Source: Fodinibacter sp963730365 (GTDB taxonomy: Bacteria > Actinomycetota > Actinomycetes > Actinomycetales > Dermatophilaceae). Taken from it: a stretch of 64,000 nucleotides of DNA. The DNA lies in the NCBI GenBank assembly GCA_963730365.1, contig CAVSRM010000005.1:62001-126000 (forward strand), in the 5' to 3' direction. How positions within the stretch are numbered: the stretch's first letter is position 1; every line of letters starts with the position of its first letter. The notes below the pieces were generated by a model, which saw nothing but the letters and a program-made list of their open reading frames with translations, had not been told where the DNA came from and searched no databases. The position numbers and the translations under genes are program-made. This document shows positions 1-8,328 of this stretch, piece after piece.

Positions 1-516
1 GTCGCCAAGCCGAAGCCCAAGCCCAAGCCCAAGCCTGCCCCTGTCGTAGAGGCGGTCGCCTCGCGCAGCAGCGAGTCGTCCACGGCCTCCCGCAGCCAGA
101 GCTCAAGCTCCAGCAGCAGCTCGTCGAGCTCCAGCTCCAGCTCCTCCACCCCGACCAAGGTTGCGACCCGCAAGGTCCCGGCCGGCACCAGCGGGGTCGT
201 CAACATCGCCCGCTCGCTCCTGGGCATCCCCTACGTCTACGGCGGCTCGACCCCGGCGGGCTTCGACTGCTCGGGCTTCACGTCCTACGTCTACGGCAAG
301 GCCGGCAAGTCCATTCCGCGCACCGCATCCGCCCAGCAGCGTGCGGCCACCCCGGTCAGCAACCCGCAGCCGGGAGACCTGGTCTTCTTCGGCTCACCCG
401 CGTGGCACGTCGGGATCTACACCGGTGGCGGCATGATGATCGACTCCCCGCGAACGGGGAAGTCGACCTCCGAGCGCGCGATCTTCTCCGGTGTCAGCGG
501 CTACGGTCGCCCCTGA
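1..516 (+). CDS. NlpC/P60 (C40) cell-wall peptidase, C-terminal part
   Basis: The frame is open from base 1 and ends at TGA 514-516, so only the C-terminal 171 residues are in the window. The visible part starts with a Lys-Pro repeat, then a long serine-rich linker (about residues 22-50), then an NlpC/P60 domain. The catalytic Cys lies in GFDCSGF and the His in AWHVGIYTGGG; PRTG lies further downstream. Such proteins are secreted D,L-endopeptidases that cut peptidoglycan stem peptides, and the K/P and Ser linkers suit an exported enzyme that spans the wall. The N-terminus (signal peptide, possible coiled coil) lies upstream. The Ser linker is encoded by a simple AGC/TCC-type repeat around bases 62-150 that could vary in length. 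The family call is firm; the substrate is inferred. Confidence 0.9.
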   Translation, partial: VAKPKPKPKPKPAPVVEAVASRSSESSTASRSQSSSSSSSSSSSSSSSSTPTKVATRKVPAGTSGVVNIARSLLGIPYVYGGSTPAGFDCSGFTSYVYGKAGKSIPRTASAQQRAATPVSNPQPGDLVFFGSPAWHVGIYTGGGMMIDSPRTGKSTSERAIFSGVSGYGRP

Positions 517-532
517 GCCACCCACGCTCCCT

Positions 533-571
533 GACGGCGCCCCCCGACCCGAGCGGTCAGGGGGCGCCGTC
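533..571. terminator. Convergent terminator hairpin
   Basis: A perfect 12-bp inverted repeat (GACGGCGCCCCC at 533-544, its complement at 560-571) with a 15-nt loop follows the NlpC/P60 stop. It overlaps the last codons of the convergent macrodomain gene, whose stop lies in the loop, so it could end transcription from both sides. There is no T tract, as is usual in this GC range. Confidence 0.55.
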
Positions 572-1090
572 GTCCGTCAGGGCGTGGGTGAAGGCCGTGA
601 GGAGTGCTGCGGAGAAGAGGACGAACCGCACCTCGTCAATTGCTGAGTCGTCGGTGCAGTCCGCCCGAACCGCAGCCACGGCGATGCTCGCGACGTCGTC
701 GGCAGACCACCCGTAGACACCACCTCCCACCGCGGGGAAGGCCACGCTGCGGGCCCCGAGCTCGCGGGCGACGGCGAGGCTGTGGGTGAAGCACGAGGCG
801 AGCAGGACGGGGTCGACCTCGCCGCGGTGCCGGTTCGGGCCCGCGGTGTGGATCACCCACCGGCAGGGAAGGTCCCCCGACCCGGTGGCGACGGCCTCGC
901 CGACCGGCAGGCCGCCCGGCAGCACGGTCTCGCGCAGTTCCCGGCACTCCGCGATGAGGGTGGGGCCGGCAGCTGCGTGAATCGCACCGTCGACGCCGCC
1001 CCCACCGAGCAGCGTGGAGTTGGCGGCGTTGACGATCGCGTCGACGGGCTGGGTGGTGATGTCGCCGCGGACGGCGCGGAGCACGGCCAT
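557..1090 (-). CDS. Macro domain protein, probable ADP-ribose deacylase/hydrolase
   Basis: This 177-aa single-domain protein shows the macrodomain ADP-ribose pocket: an N-terminal GDIT motif, then DAIVNAANSTLLGGGGVDGAIH, and later AFPAVGGGVYGW. Enzymes of this class (E. coli YmdB type) remove acetyl or ADP-ribosyl groups using the conserved Asn and the glycine loop. The ATG at 1088-1090 was chosen because it overlaps the upstream stop as TGATG, which implies translational coupling to the AIM24 gene; the domain begins directly after it. The frame stays open further upstream, but that stretch lies inside the AIM24 gene and is not macrodomain-like. It is the last gene of a three-gene minus-strand operon. 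Confidence 0.88.
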   Translation of the reverse strand: MAVLRAVRGDITTQPVDAIVNAANSTLLGGGGVDGAIHAAAGPTLIAECRELRETVLPGGLPVGEAVATGSGDLPCRWVIHTAGPNRHRGEVDPVLLASCFTHSLAVARELGARSVAFPAVGGGVYGWSADDVASIAVAAVRADCTDDSAIDEVRFVLFSAALLTAFTHALTDDGAP

Positions 1091-1785
1091 CAGCTTGAGG
1101 AGGCCACCGGGTGGCCTTCCGAGGCCTGCACGACGACGATGCCGCGACCGTTCAGGGCCAGCTGGTACGCCTCCCCGGAGCCACGGCCGATGACCGCCCC
1201 GAGCTTGGCGGTCTTGCGCAGCGAGGAGGTCAGGCCGGCCGACCACAGCACCGCAGCCTGCATGTCGACGAACGTCGGCACGTCGACGTCGAGGACGACT
1301 GGGTTGCCGTGGGCGAGCACGGCGATCATGCCGCTACCCCGGAACGTCGTGTTGAAGAGGCCGCCACTCATCATCGAGGCCCCCTCGACGCGGTTGATGT
1401 CCCACGTGAGCGTGCTCTCGAAGGCCAGGACGTTCTTGCCGTTGACCGTGATGGCCTCGTCCTCGAGCTCGAGCACGAAGATCTGGTCGGCATCCTGGGC
1501 CAGGAAGACGTCACCGCTCCCGGAGACCTTCATGAGCGACATGCCCTCCCCGGTGAGGGCCTTCTTGAACAGCTTCCCCATGCCGCCGCTGCCCTGGTAG
1601 TCGAAGTCGACATCCCCCTGGTAGGCGACCATCGACCCCTGGCGAGCGTAGAAGAACCCGCCCGTTCCGCTCAGGTCGACCTTGAGCATCCGGCTGTTCT
1701 GGAGCATGAAGCGCCCGGGCTCGCCCGCGCGTTCTGACTGGCTGAGCAACTCGCCTCGCATGGGTCTCACGCTATCCGACGTCAC
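1090..1785 (-). CDS. AIM24 family protein (DUF124)
   Basis: A 231-aa soluble, beta-rich protein with the AIM24/DUF124 pattern: KVDLSGTGGFFYARQGSMVAYQGDVDF near the start, then KVSGSGDVFLAQDADQIFVLEL and a C-terminal GRGIVVVQA. The molecular role of bacterial AIM24 proteins is not settled; they are trefoil-like proteins named after yeast Aim24. The GTG at 1783-1785 overlaps the upstream TGA as GTGA, which argues for this start; an internal ATG at 1761 is the alternative. The gene is coupled on both sides, to DUF4386 upstream and the macrodomain gene downstream. Confidence 0.8.
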   Translation of the reverse strand: MTSDSVRPMRGELLSQSERAGEPGRFMLQNSRMLKVDLSGTGGFFYARQGSMVAYQGDVDFDYQGSGGMGKLFKKALTGEGMSLMKVSGSGDVFLAQDADQIFVLELEDEAITVNGKNVLAFESTLTWDINRVEGASMMSGGLFNTTFRGSGMIAVLAHGNPVVLDVDVPTFVDMQAAVLWSAGLTSSLRKTAKLGAVIGRGSGEAYQLALNGRGIVVVQASEGHPVASSS

Positions 1786-2471
1786 CGTGCCGCCGCACTC
1801 GCGTGACTGCGGTCGATGTGGGGGGCCTGCCTGCCCGTGTCAGGGCCGTGGGGGAAGCCATGGCGCAGCAGGAAGATCCCGAAGGCAACCTCGAACAGGC
1901 CGCCGGGCACGGCCAGGGCGACGCCGACCGGCATCCCCAGGATCTCCAGGGCTGCCCCCAGCCCGAACGTCGCGTAGCCGACGACGCCCCCCACGGCGAG
2001 CCACCGGGGCACCAAGCCGTATCGGAGGAGGGCGCGGCAGAGCAGGACGCTTCCCAGCGCCAGCCCGAGCATGGCCACCTGGAACCCCACGTCGTTGGCG
2101 GCGCGCAGAGCCGTCGCGAGGGCGGCATCCGCCCCCGGCGCGGCGGCCACGGGCACGAGCACGAGTACGGCGACGACACCGACGGCAAGAACGGTGGCCT
2201 CCACCCCACGGGCAACGAGGTAAGCCGTGGCCACGAGAGGGTCGTAGCGGCGGACCACCTCGCGGACCAAGACACCGATGGCGACGACGACGACCGAGTT
2301 CGCGAGCATGAGCAGGGCGCCGGAGGTCAGGCGTGGCTCCTGCGCCGAGACGCTGGCGAGCACGTCATCTGCGCTGGTCACCGACGTGACGAGGAGGCCG
2401 CCGATGCCGTAGCAGAGGAAGGCCAGGAGGAAGAGGGCCCCGACGAGGCGGCCGAGGGCGAGTGAGGTCAC
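1782..2471 (-). CDS. DUF4386-type integral membrane protein
   Basis: A 229-aa protein with about six hydrophobic segments (for example residues 7-30, 52-70, 85-112 and 128-150). The order and composition match DUF4386, a membrane family of unknown function common in actinomycetes. The GTG start at 2469-2471 is preceded by GGAGA. It leads the operon DUF4386-AIM24-macro and is divergent from a TetR gene, with an operator-like palindrome 16 bases upstream of its start, so repression by that TetR protein is likely (inference). Confidence 0.72.
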   Translation of the reverse strand: MTSLALGRLVGALFLLAFLCYGIGGLLVTSVTSADDVLASVSAQEPRLTSGALLMLANSVVVVAIGVLVREVVRRYDPLVATAYLVARGVEATVLAVGVVAVLVLVPVAAAPGADAALATALRAANDVGFQVAMLGLALGSVLLCRALLRYGLVPRWLAVGGVVGYATFGLGAALEILGMPVGVALAVPGGLFEVAFGIFLLRHGFPHGPDTGRQAPHIDRSHASAAAR

Positions 2472-2486
2472 GAGGTCTCCGATGGT

Positions 2487-2519
2487 TACCGTACTAAGTA
2501 AGAGGTACTAAGTACGGTA
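2487..2519. promoter_or_regulatory. TetR-type operator between divergent genes
   Basis: Two 14-base arms, TACCGTACTAAGTA (2487-2500) and TACTAAGTACGGTA (2506-2519), form an inverted repeat with one mismatch around a 5-nt centre. The decamer GTACTAAGTA also occurs twice in direct orientation. The site fills the short gap between the DUF4386 and TetR genes and stands out by its AT content, as expected for an autoregulated TetR operator overlapping both promoters. Confidence 0.75.
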
Positions 2520-2570
2520 CGCTGGGGCCGTCGTCACGTCAAGGCGGCACGATTCGACCGTGGAGGGCTG

Positions 2571-3245
2571 ATGACCCCGACTCAGGCACGCGCCCCGCTC
2601 AGTCGTGACCGAGTGGTGCGGGCCGCGACGAGCATCGCCGACGGTGCCGGTCTGGGCGCGCTCACCATGCGGTCCCTCGCGGACTCGCTCGGCGTCAAGC
2701 CCATGTCCCTGTACCACCACGTCGCGAACAAGGATGCCGTCCTCGACGCGCTCGTCGATGCGGTCTTCGCGGAGATCGAGCTGCCCGAGGAGGGTGGTGA
2801 GTGGCGGGCGCAGATGCGGGGGAGGGCGGTGTCGGCGCGGGGCGCGATGAACCGGCATCCGTGGGCGCTGGCCCTCATGGAGTCGCGCACGAGCCCGGGC
2901 CCGGCGACGCTGCGACACCACGACGCGGTCATCGGCTGCCTGCGGTCCGCCGGTTTCTCCCTCCCCCTGACCGCGCACGCCTACGCCGTGGTCGATGCCT
3001 TCGTCTACGGCTTCGCGCTCCAGGAGGCCAGCCTGCCCGTCGAGGCACCGGGGGAGGTGGCACCGTTGGCCGAGGGAATCATGGAGGGCTTCTCGGAGCG
3101 GGACTACCCGCACCTGGTGGAGTTCGCACTCGGCCACGTCATGGTGCCGGGCTACGACTTCGGCGACTCCTTCGAGGTCGGGCTCGACCTCGTGCTCGAG
3201 GGCTTGGCCCGGGCCCGAGCCGCGGATGAGGCACCGGGGCGCTGA
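2571..3245 (+). CDS. TetR/AcrR family regulator with TetR-C-like domain
   Basis: A 224-aa regulator. Residues 11-56 form the HTH: RDRVVRAATSIADGAGLGALTMRSLA, then GVKPMSLYHHVANKDAVLDALVDAVF. The remaining 165 residues resemble the ligand-binding domain of tetracycline-repressor-like members, which usually keep an efflux or membrane gene repressed. It faces the DUF4386-AIM24-macro operon across a near-perfect palindrome, so it most likely controls that operon and itself. The ATG at 2571 is the first usable start and puts the HTH at the normal position. The inducer is unknown. Confidence 0.85.
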   Translation: MTPTQARAPLSRDRVVRAATSIADGAGLGALTMRSLADSLGVKPMSLYHHVANKDAVLDALVDAVFAEIELPEEGGEWRAQMRGRAVSARGAMNRHPWALALMESRTSPGPATLRHHDAVIGCLRSAGFSLPLTAHAYAVVDAFVYGFALQEASLPVEAPGEVAPLAEGIMEGFSERDYPHLVEFALGHVMVPGYDFGDSFEVGLDLVLEGLARARAADEAPGR

Positions 3246-3331
3246 CTCGTCCACGGCTGGGCCCCAGGATGGTCGCGCCCACCGTCCGGGCAGCGGCTCA
3301 CTGCGACGTCCACGGCGTGGGAGGCTGAGGC

Positions 3332-3829
3332 ATGGTCACCGCTGACGACAACGAGCTCGACGCGTTCTGGGACATCGCCCGCGAGCACGCGGACCTCTCC
3401 GGCGTTCCCGTCTACATGGGTGCGAACCCGATTCGAGCGCTCCGACCCCCCGCCTGGGCCTTCGGCGCGACCCCAGAGCAGTCGGACGAGGTGCTCGGCC
3501 GCGTGCTCGACGGGGCGAAGACGGCGACCACGAGCGCCCATGCCGATTACGTCAAGGAGCGTGAGGGCCTGCCCGAGCCCGGGATGCTGGGCATCGTCCT
3601 CGACGGGGCCGGCCACCCACGCGCCCTCGTCGTGACGACCGAGGCACGCGTCGTCCCGTTCGACCAGGTGGATGCCGGCCACGCCCGGGCCGAGGGGGAG
3701 GGCGACGGCAGTCTCGAGCACTGGCGGGAGGTGCACGAGCGTCTCTTCACCGAGTACGCCGATGGTGGCTTCGCGCCGGACATGCCGGTCGTCCTGGAAC
3801 GCTTCCGCGTCCTCTTCCCGTCGACCTGA
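3332..3829 (+). CDS. ASCH domain protein
   Basis: 165 aa. The middle shows the ASCH (PUA-like fold) pattern: VLDGAKTATTSAHADY followed by PEPGMLGIVLDGAGHPRALVVTTEARVVPFDQVD and HWREVHERLF. ASCH proteins are proposed RNA-binding modules, and some act as N4-acetylcytidine amidohydrolases. A GGGAGG ribosome site lies about 8 bases before the ATG. It stands alone, in the same direction as the TetR gene but 86 bases away. Family assignment is good; the substrate is unknown. Confidence 0.82.
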   Translation: MVTADDNELDAFWDIAREHADLSGVPVYMGANPIRALRPPAWAFGATPEQSDEVLGRVLDGAKTATTSAHADYVKEREGLPEPGMLGIVLDGAGHPRALVVTTEARVVPFDQVDAGHARAEGEGDGSLEHWREVHERLFTEYADGGFAPDMPVVLERFRVLFPST

Positions 3830-3914
3830 CCACGGCGGTCACCACCGCCTAGCAGAAAGCGACCGGAGTCCTTCTGGGCGGGCGCAGGCCAACTCCCCGT
3901 CCACCGCCTAGCCA

Positions 3915-3946
3915 ATTGATCAATCTTACGATCGTGGCACACGATC
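3915..3946. promoter_or_regulatory. Pair of palindromes in an AT-rich intergenic patch
   Basis: ATTGATCAAT (3915-3924) is a perfect 10-bp palindrome. GATCGTG-GCA-CACGATC (3930-3946) has perfect 7-bp arms. Both sit in an unusually AT-rich part of the 265-base gap before the small membrane protein gene, so they may be operators or part of its promoter. No regulator is tied to them. Confidence 0.4.
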
Positions 3947-4094
3947 AGACGAGGGTGATCCGGGCTGTGGAAGGCGCACACCGCTTGGCGCCCATCGGAG
4001 AGTGAGAATGATAGTACGCCGGTGGCACAGTTCTGGTAGCCTGCGCCGGAGCGGGCCCTGAGGTCTGGACAGCGCGAGCTCCTCGGAGGGTGAC

Positions 4095-4283
4095 ATGGAC
4101 AACGGAATGCTCTACATCGTCTGGCTGGTCCTCGGTGTCGTGTTCGGCTACATCTGCTATCGAATGGCGACTGCCAAGGGTCACAACGGCATCCTGCTCG
4201 GGGTCCTGGGCTTCTTCCTCCCGCTCATCGGGATCATCGCGGTGCTCGTGGTGCCCAAGCGCGACGGCGCCCCGGCGATCTGA
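4095..4283 (+). CDS. Small two-TM membrane protein
   Basis: A 62-aa protein with two hydrophobic helices (about residues 5-24 and 33-54) joined by a short polar turn KGHNG, ending in a basic KRDG tail. This looks like the small actinobacterial hypotheticals that resemble half of a PLDc_N or superinfection-exclusion-type protein, but no function can be assigned. A GGAGGGTGAC ribosome site lies directly before the ATG, supporting a real gene. It is followed after 8 bases by the CPBP reading frame and may be cotranscribed with it. Confidence 0.65.
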   Translation: MDNGMLYIVWLVLGVVFGYICYRMATAKGHNGILLGVLGFFLPLIGIIAVLVVPKRDGAPAI

Positions 4284-4291
4284 CGGCCAGA

Positions 4292-5150
4292 GTGACGTCG
4301 ACATCCCACGCGGGGGGCCGCGCAGGAGCCGACCCAGCGCGACACGGCGGCCTGGGTCGCCGACTGACGTGGTACTGCGGTGGGCTGGTGCTCGCCTACG
4401 CGATGGGCCTAGCCGTGTTCTGGCCGGACGTGGGCGACCAGCCCAACAACGCGATCTTCTTCGCGCTGATGTTCGCCCCGACGATCGGCGCGCTCGCGGC
4501 GCGCCTGTTCGGGGGTGGTCGGATCCAGTGGGGCCGGCCGAGCCGATGGATCCTCGCCGGCCTGCTCCCCGCCGTCGCGGGGTTGGCCGTCTACCATGTC
4601 GCCAGCCTTGGGGGGGTGGATCACCGAGGACCTTGGAACGCTGGGATCCGCGCTGCTCCTCGCCCCCGTTGCCATCGGGACAGCCATGCTCTCGGCCATC
4701 GGCGAAGAGATCGGCTGGCGTGGATTCCTGTGGCCGACCCTTCGTGGTCCGTGGGGGTTCCTCAAGACCTCAGCCGTGGTGTTCGCGATCTGGTGGCTCT
4801 ACCACGTGCCGCTCATCATCCTCGGATGGTACGGCTCAGTGGCCGGTCTACCGGCGTTCACCCTGGCAGTCCTGGGGTTCAGTCTGCTCGTCGGCGTCAT
4901 CACCGACCGCTCGCGGTCCCTCTGGCCCAGCATCGTCGCCCACGGCGCGTGGAACGGCCTCGTGGCGACCAGCTTCGCTGTGACCCAGGGCGCGGACGCC
5001 GTGCCGGCCTTCGCCGGGGACGACAGGCTGCTCGGCGAGTTCGGCTGGCTGGCTGCGACGGCGATGCTCGCGCTCGGAGCTGCCGCGACCTGGTGGCACC
5101 TCGCGCACGGTGGCGGTGGGCCCGAGGGGTCTGCGCACCCTCTGGACTGA
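4292..5150 (+). pseudogene. CPBP (CAAX/Abi) family membrane protease, frameshifted
   Basis: Two overlapping frames together make one CPBP glutamic-type intramembrane protease. The N-terminal frame (GTG 4292) gives the first TM helices up to VASLGG. The rest, in another frame, carries the catalytic motifs GEEIGWRG, WWLYHVP and HGAWN. The switch falls at a run of seven G (4610-4616); losing one G would restore a protein of about 285 aa. Family members process prenylated proteins, act in bacteriocin immunity, or are uncharacterised. Possible explanations are a true null mutation, a phase-variable tract, or a homopolymer sequencing error; the conserved motifs after the shift favour one of the latter two. 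Confidence 0.8.
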
Positions 5151-5284
5151 GCAGTGACCCTGTCGCCGGGCCACACCACTGACGAGGCCACGAGTCCGGG
5201 GACCCGGGGTGACCGAGGACCGGCCGATCCCAGGAGGCTGGCCTCCCGGAATGCCCAGCCTCAGGCCTCTCCAGGCGGGCTATC

Positions 5285-6136
5285 ATGCCGGCCATGGGGT
5301 CCTCGCGTCCACCCGAGCAGGCCGCAGGGATGCTTCACACCCTCGTCCTGCTCCAGAGGTACACCTTGGAGCTCACCCAGGTTTTCGGGGCGGCCCTCGA
5401 TGACGGACCCTCCAGCAACATCGATGGACGGATACTGCTTGCGCTCGAGTCGGGTGGGGTGACCACTCCCTCGGGCCTGGTGAAGAGCCTGGGAGTCTCG
5501 CGAAGCACGGTGGCGCGGTCACTGAGCCGGCTGCGCCGGGCAGGTCTGGTCCAGAGCACGCCCTCCGTCGAGGACCGTCGTCGCGCGGTCCTGGAAGGTA
5601 CGGCAAAGGGTCGCCGCGGCGTGGCGCGCTTGGAGCACGCTCTGGCCGACTTCTTCGATGATGGCTCGGCCGTGGTCAAGGAGGTCATGCTGCTCCACGG
5701 TCGTGAGACGGATCCGGCCAGCGACCACGAGGGCACCGGTCCCGCCCTCGACGTCGTTGGTCGGCTCCTTGCCGTCGGCACCAGCTTCGTCGAAGACGCC
5801 ACCGGCTCCGTGGAGCGGTTCGGCATCTCCGACGCGGTCGATCGGTTCGCCCTCGTGTACCTCGCGCAAGGGGAGAGTCGTCCGTCCCAGCTCGCGGAGT
5901 ACCTCCACCTGACCCCCGCTGGCGCAACCGGTCTCGTCGAAAGGTTGGAGGGCCTAGGCCTCGTCGAGCGTCAGGCCGGTGGGCTGGCGAGTGACCGACG
6001 GGTCGCGCTCGTGTGGCTCACCCGGCGTGGTCGGCAGGCCACCGAGGCGATGCTCGAGGCGTTCGGCAGGCACGAGGACGCGATTCTCGACATCCTGGCG
6101 TCCACGCTCGGCCCGGTGAGCGCACCCACGCCGTGA
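5285..6136 (+). CDS. Tandem MarR/winged-helix regulator
   Basis: A 283-aa protein with two winged-helix units in one chain. The first, about residues 45-110, reads PSGLVKSLGVSRSTVARSLSRLRRAGLVQSTPSVEDRRRAVL. The second, about 200-265, reads PSQLAEYLHLTPAGATGLVERLEGLGLVERQAGGLASDRRVALVWLT. Ordinary MarR proteins are 140-170 aa and dimerise; this one looks like a fused dimer. The start is uncertain: ATG 5285, ATG 5294 or ATG 5330 (MLHTLVLLQRY, the usual beginning of the first dimerisation helix) are all possible. No obvious target gene is adjacent apart from the CPBP frame upstream. Confidence 0.72.
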   Translation: MPAMGSSRPPEQAAGMLHTLVLLQRYTLELTQVFGAALDDGPSSNIDGRILLALESGGVTTPSGLVKSLGVSRSTVARSLSRLRRAGLVQSTPSVEDRRRAVLEGTAKGRRGVARLEHALADFFDDGSAVVKEVMLLHGRETDPASDHEGTGPALDVVGRLLAVGTSFVEDATGSVERFGISDAVDRFALVYLAQGESRPSQLAEYLHLTPAGATGLVERLEGLGLVERQAGGLASDRRVALVWLTRRGRQATEAMLEAFGRHEDAILDILASTLGPVSAPTP

Positions 6137-6484
6137 TGCGTCAGCGTGCGCACAGCCACGTGGTGGGCTCACATTGCTATCGAGGCGTTCGAGATGCCTG
6201 ACATTGCAGCGGGAGGCCGCCGTGTCAGCGGCTGTAGGTCTCAGAGGGGACTCCTGCCGATGGGGCGTCCGTGAACGACGACACTCATCCGCCGGGCTGT
6301 GACTTTGCTGTGTCCCGGCACCCTCTTCGATGTGTGCTCCGCCGACGGACGCGGTCGGGGACGACCCGCCCGTCTGGGGTGGCCTGGGTGACAAGATCGG
6401 TCTCCAGGACCCCAGCCGCGCAGGTGTCGCCCGTTCCCGCACGGAAGCACGGGCACTGCCGCCACCACGGAAGGACTCTCACCG
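6137..6484. other. Non-coding stretch before the channel gene
   Basis: No convincing gene is seen on either strand. The last 20 bases hold GGAAGGAC, the probable ribosome site of the potassium-channel gene. Its promoter presumably lies here, but no clear -35/-10 pair was found. Confidence 0.5.
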
Positions 6485-7480
6485 ATGTCGACCATGCTCC
6501 TCACCGTCGCCGGCCTCGTCATCATCGCCGTCGTCCTGCTCGACGCCTTCCTCACGATCCTCAGCACCTCCACGGCCGGCCCGGTGACGCGGGCCTGGTC
6601 GCGACCGCTCTGGAAAGGGCTTCTCGTCCTGCACCGCAGGCGCCGGGTCCATGCCCTCCTCGGCCTCGCCGGACCGGCAATGGTCCTGGTGACCATCCTT
6701 GTCTGGTACGCCGGTCTGGTCGCGGGCACCTGGCTGGTCTTCAGCGCGCACCCGGGCGCTGTGGTGTCCAACTCCAGCGGAGCCGCTGCCGACCGTTCGA
6801 CGGTGTTCTACTTCGTCCCCACGACGCTGTCCGGGCTGGGCTACGGGGACTACGTTCCGACAGGCTTCCCCTGGACCGTCTTCGCCACGACGATGACGCT
6901 CCTCGCCACGGTCGTCCTCACCGTCTCCCTGTCCTACGTGATCTCCGTGATCTCGGCTGCGATCACCCGCCGTACGACCGCCTCCGACGTGCGCGCCCTC
7001 GGGGGCGACCCCGTTCACCTGGCCCGTCGCGCCAGGCTTTCCGACCCCACACAATCCATGCACACCTACCTCGAGACCGTCGCCTCAGCCGTCAGCGGCG
7101 TCGCCGAGCGCCAGCTGGCGTACCCGGTGTTGCGCTACTTCCACAGCTCGCGTCTCGAGACGTCGGCGTCGGCGTCGGTTCTCCTGCTCGCAGACGCGAC
7201 GTTCCTCCTGGAGACGGGGCCCGACGCCGACCGTCCGGGTCCGGGCCTGTCCCACGTGCTGCACTCAGCGATCGATGACTTCGCTGACGCGAAATCGACG
7301 TCGGGCGACGAGGGTCCTCCCGATCCTGCCGGTCAGTGGCTCCGGGACTGCGCGGACAGGATGGGAAGCGCCACCGGCGCGGGCTCGGCGTTCGAGGCCC
7401 TTCTGCCCACCTACCTGCAGACGCGAGCCGCGCTCGTGTCGGCCTGCGAGAACGACGGCTGGCCCCCCAGCGACCTCTGA
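6485..7480 (+). CDS. Two-TM potassium channel family protein
   Basis: 331 aa. The N-terminus has TM segments at about residues 4-28 and 60-86, a pore loop with selectivity-filter sequence TTLSGLGYGDYVP (GLGYGD at 117-122), and an inner helix at about 128-158. This is the Ion_trans_2 arrangement with one extra N-terminal helix. The filter has Leu where most channels have Val or Ile (TVGYGD), which is tolerated. The 170-residue cytoplasmic tail has no RCK signature; it is helical and ends DGWPPSDL. The ATG follows GGAAGGAC. The role is potassium flux across the cell membrane; gating and regulation are unknown. Confidence 0.82.
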   Translation: MSTMLLTVAGLVIIAVVLLDAFLTILSTSTAGPVTRAWSRPLWKGLLVLHRRRRVHALLGLAGPAMVLVTILVWYAGLVAGTWLVFSAHPGAVVSNSSGAAADRSTVFYFVPTTLSGLGYGDYVPTGFPWTVFATTMTLLATVVLTVSLSYVISVISAAITRRTTASDVRALGGDPVHLARRARLSDPTQSMHTYLETVASAVSGVAERQLAYPVLRYFHSSRLETSASASVLLLADATFLLETGPDADRPGPGLSHVLHSAIDDFADAKSTSGDEGPPDPAGQWLRDCADRMGSATGAGSAFEALLPTYLQTRAALVSACENDGWPPSDL

Positions 7481-7519
7481 CGATCCGGCGCCTGCTCTCG
7501 AGGATGCCGGGACCGCCGG

Positions 7520-8137
7520 TCAGGTGGCTTGGAAGAGGTAGGCGAATGCGGTTCTCGTGTAGGCGATGCCGCGGCCGGAGGAGCGGATCCTGTCGGCGTC
7601 GGCGGCCTCCGGTCGTTTCGGGACCAGATACTCCTCGAGTCGGTCGGTGACGACGCGGTAGTGCCCATCCCGGTGGTGCACCACGGCCGCGAGCCGCAAC
7701 GTGGGGTCCAGGGCGGCCAGGCTGGCGTCGCCGTGGCTGGCGTTGGCCAGCAGCCAGCCACCGGGGCGCAGGTAGCCCCGGACGTACTCACTCACCGGCC
7801 CGGCGAACAGCGAGATGACCAGATCCACGCTCTCCTCGGGCACGTCCAGAGGGCCGGTGTAGTCCGCGGCGAGGAACCGCACCTCGATGCCGGCGCCGGG
7901 ACGGGTCCGCCCGGCCAGTTCCGCGCGCACCGCGTCGGCGTCTGAGAAGAACCGCGCCGCCCGGGCGTCGGTGTCGACGTAGGTCACTGACCGGAAGGCC
8001 GTCGACGGGGACAGGTCGACGTAGCTGCCCGGGTACAGCGCTTGCTCGACCGGGACGAGGTGGGCGAGCGCGGCGAACAGGCCCGATCGGTCACCGATCG
8101 ATTCCCGGTACAGCGACCACGTCACCAGCCTCGCCAC
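7520..8137 (-). CDS. Class I SAM-dependent methyltransferase-like protein
   Basis: About 205 aa from a GTG at 8135-8137. It has a Rossmann-like layout with degenerate motifs: YPGSYVDLSPSTAF near the glycine loop, VTYVDTDARAARFF as the acidic motif, RFLAADYTGPL, then SVDLVISLFAGPVSEYVRGYLRPGGWLLANA. The glycine-rich motif I is not canonical, so activity is uncertain. The frame is open to 8407, but the upstream part is Arg/Pro-rich and non-conserved in look; the chosen start precedes LVTWSLYRESIGD, where the fold begins. It is convergent with the channel gene. Confidence 0.62.
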   Translation of the reverse strand: MARLVTWSLYRESIGDRSGLFAALAHLVPVEQALYPGSYVDLSPSTAFRSVTYVDTDARAARFFSDADAVRAELAGRTRPGAGIEVRFLAADYTGPLDVPEESVDLVISLFAGPVSEYVRGYLRPGGWLLANASHGDASLAALDPTLRLAAVVHHRDGHYRVVTDRLEEYLVPKRPEAADADRIRSSGRGIAYTRTAFAYLFQAT

Positions 8138-8328
8138 GCTCCCATCCCACCATGTCCGCGTGCGTGGAGGCCGGGGACGGGTGGTGGCAGCCCTCGGCGG
8201 GTCGAGCCCCGACGTCGACCCCACCCATCGACTCGTCCAGGCCTCGCGGGCGATCCGGCACCTTCCCGCTCGTGAGGTGCGCGGCAAGGTGGTCCTCACC
8301 GCCTGACCGTTCACCACCTCGGCGGGAG

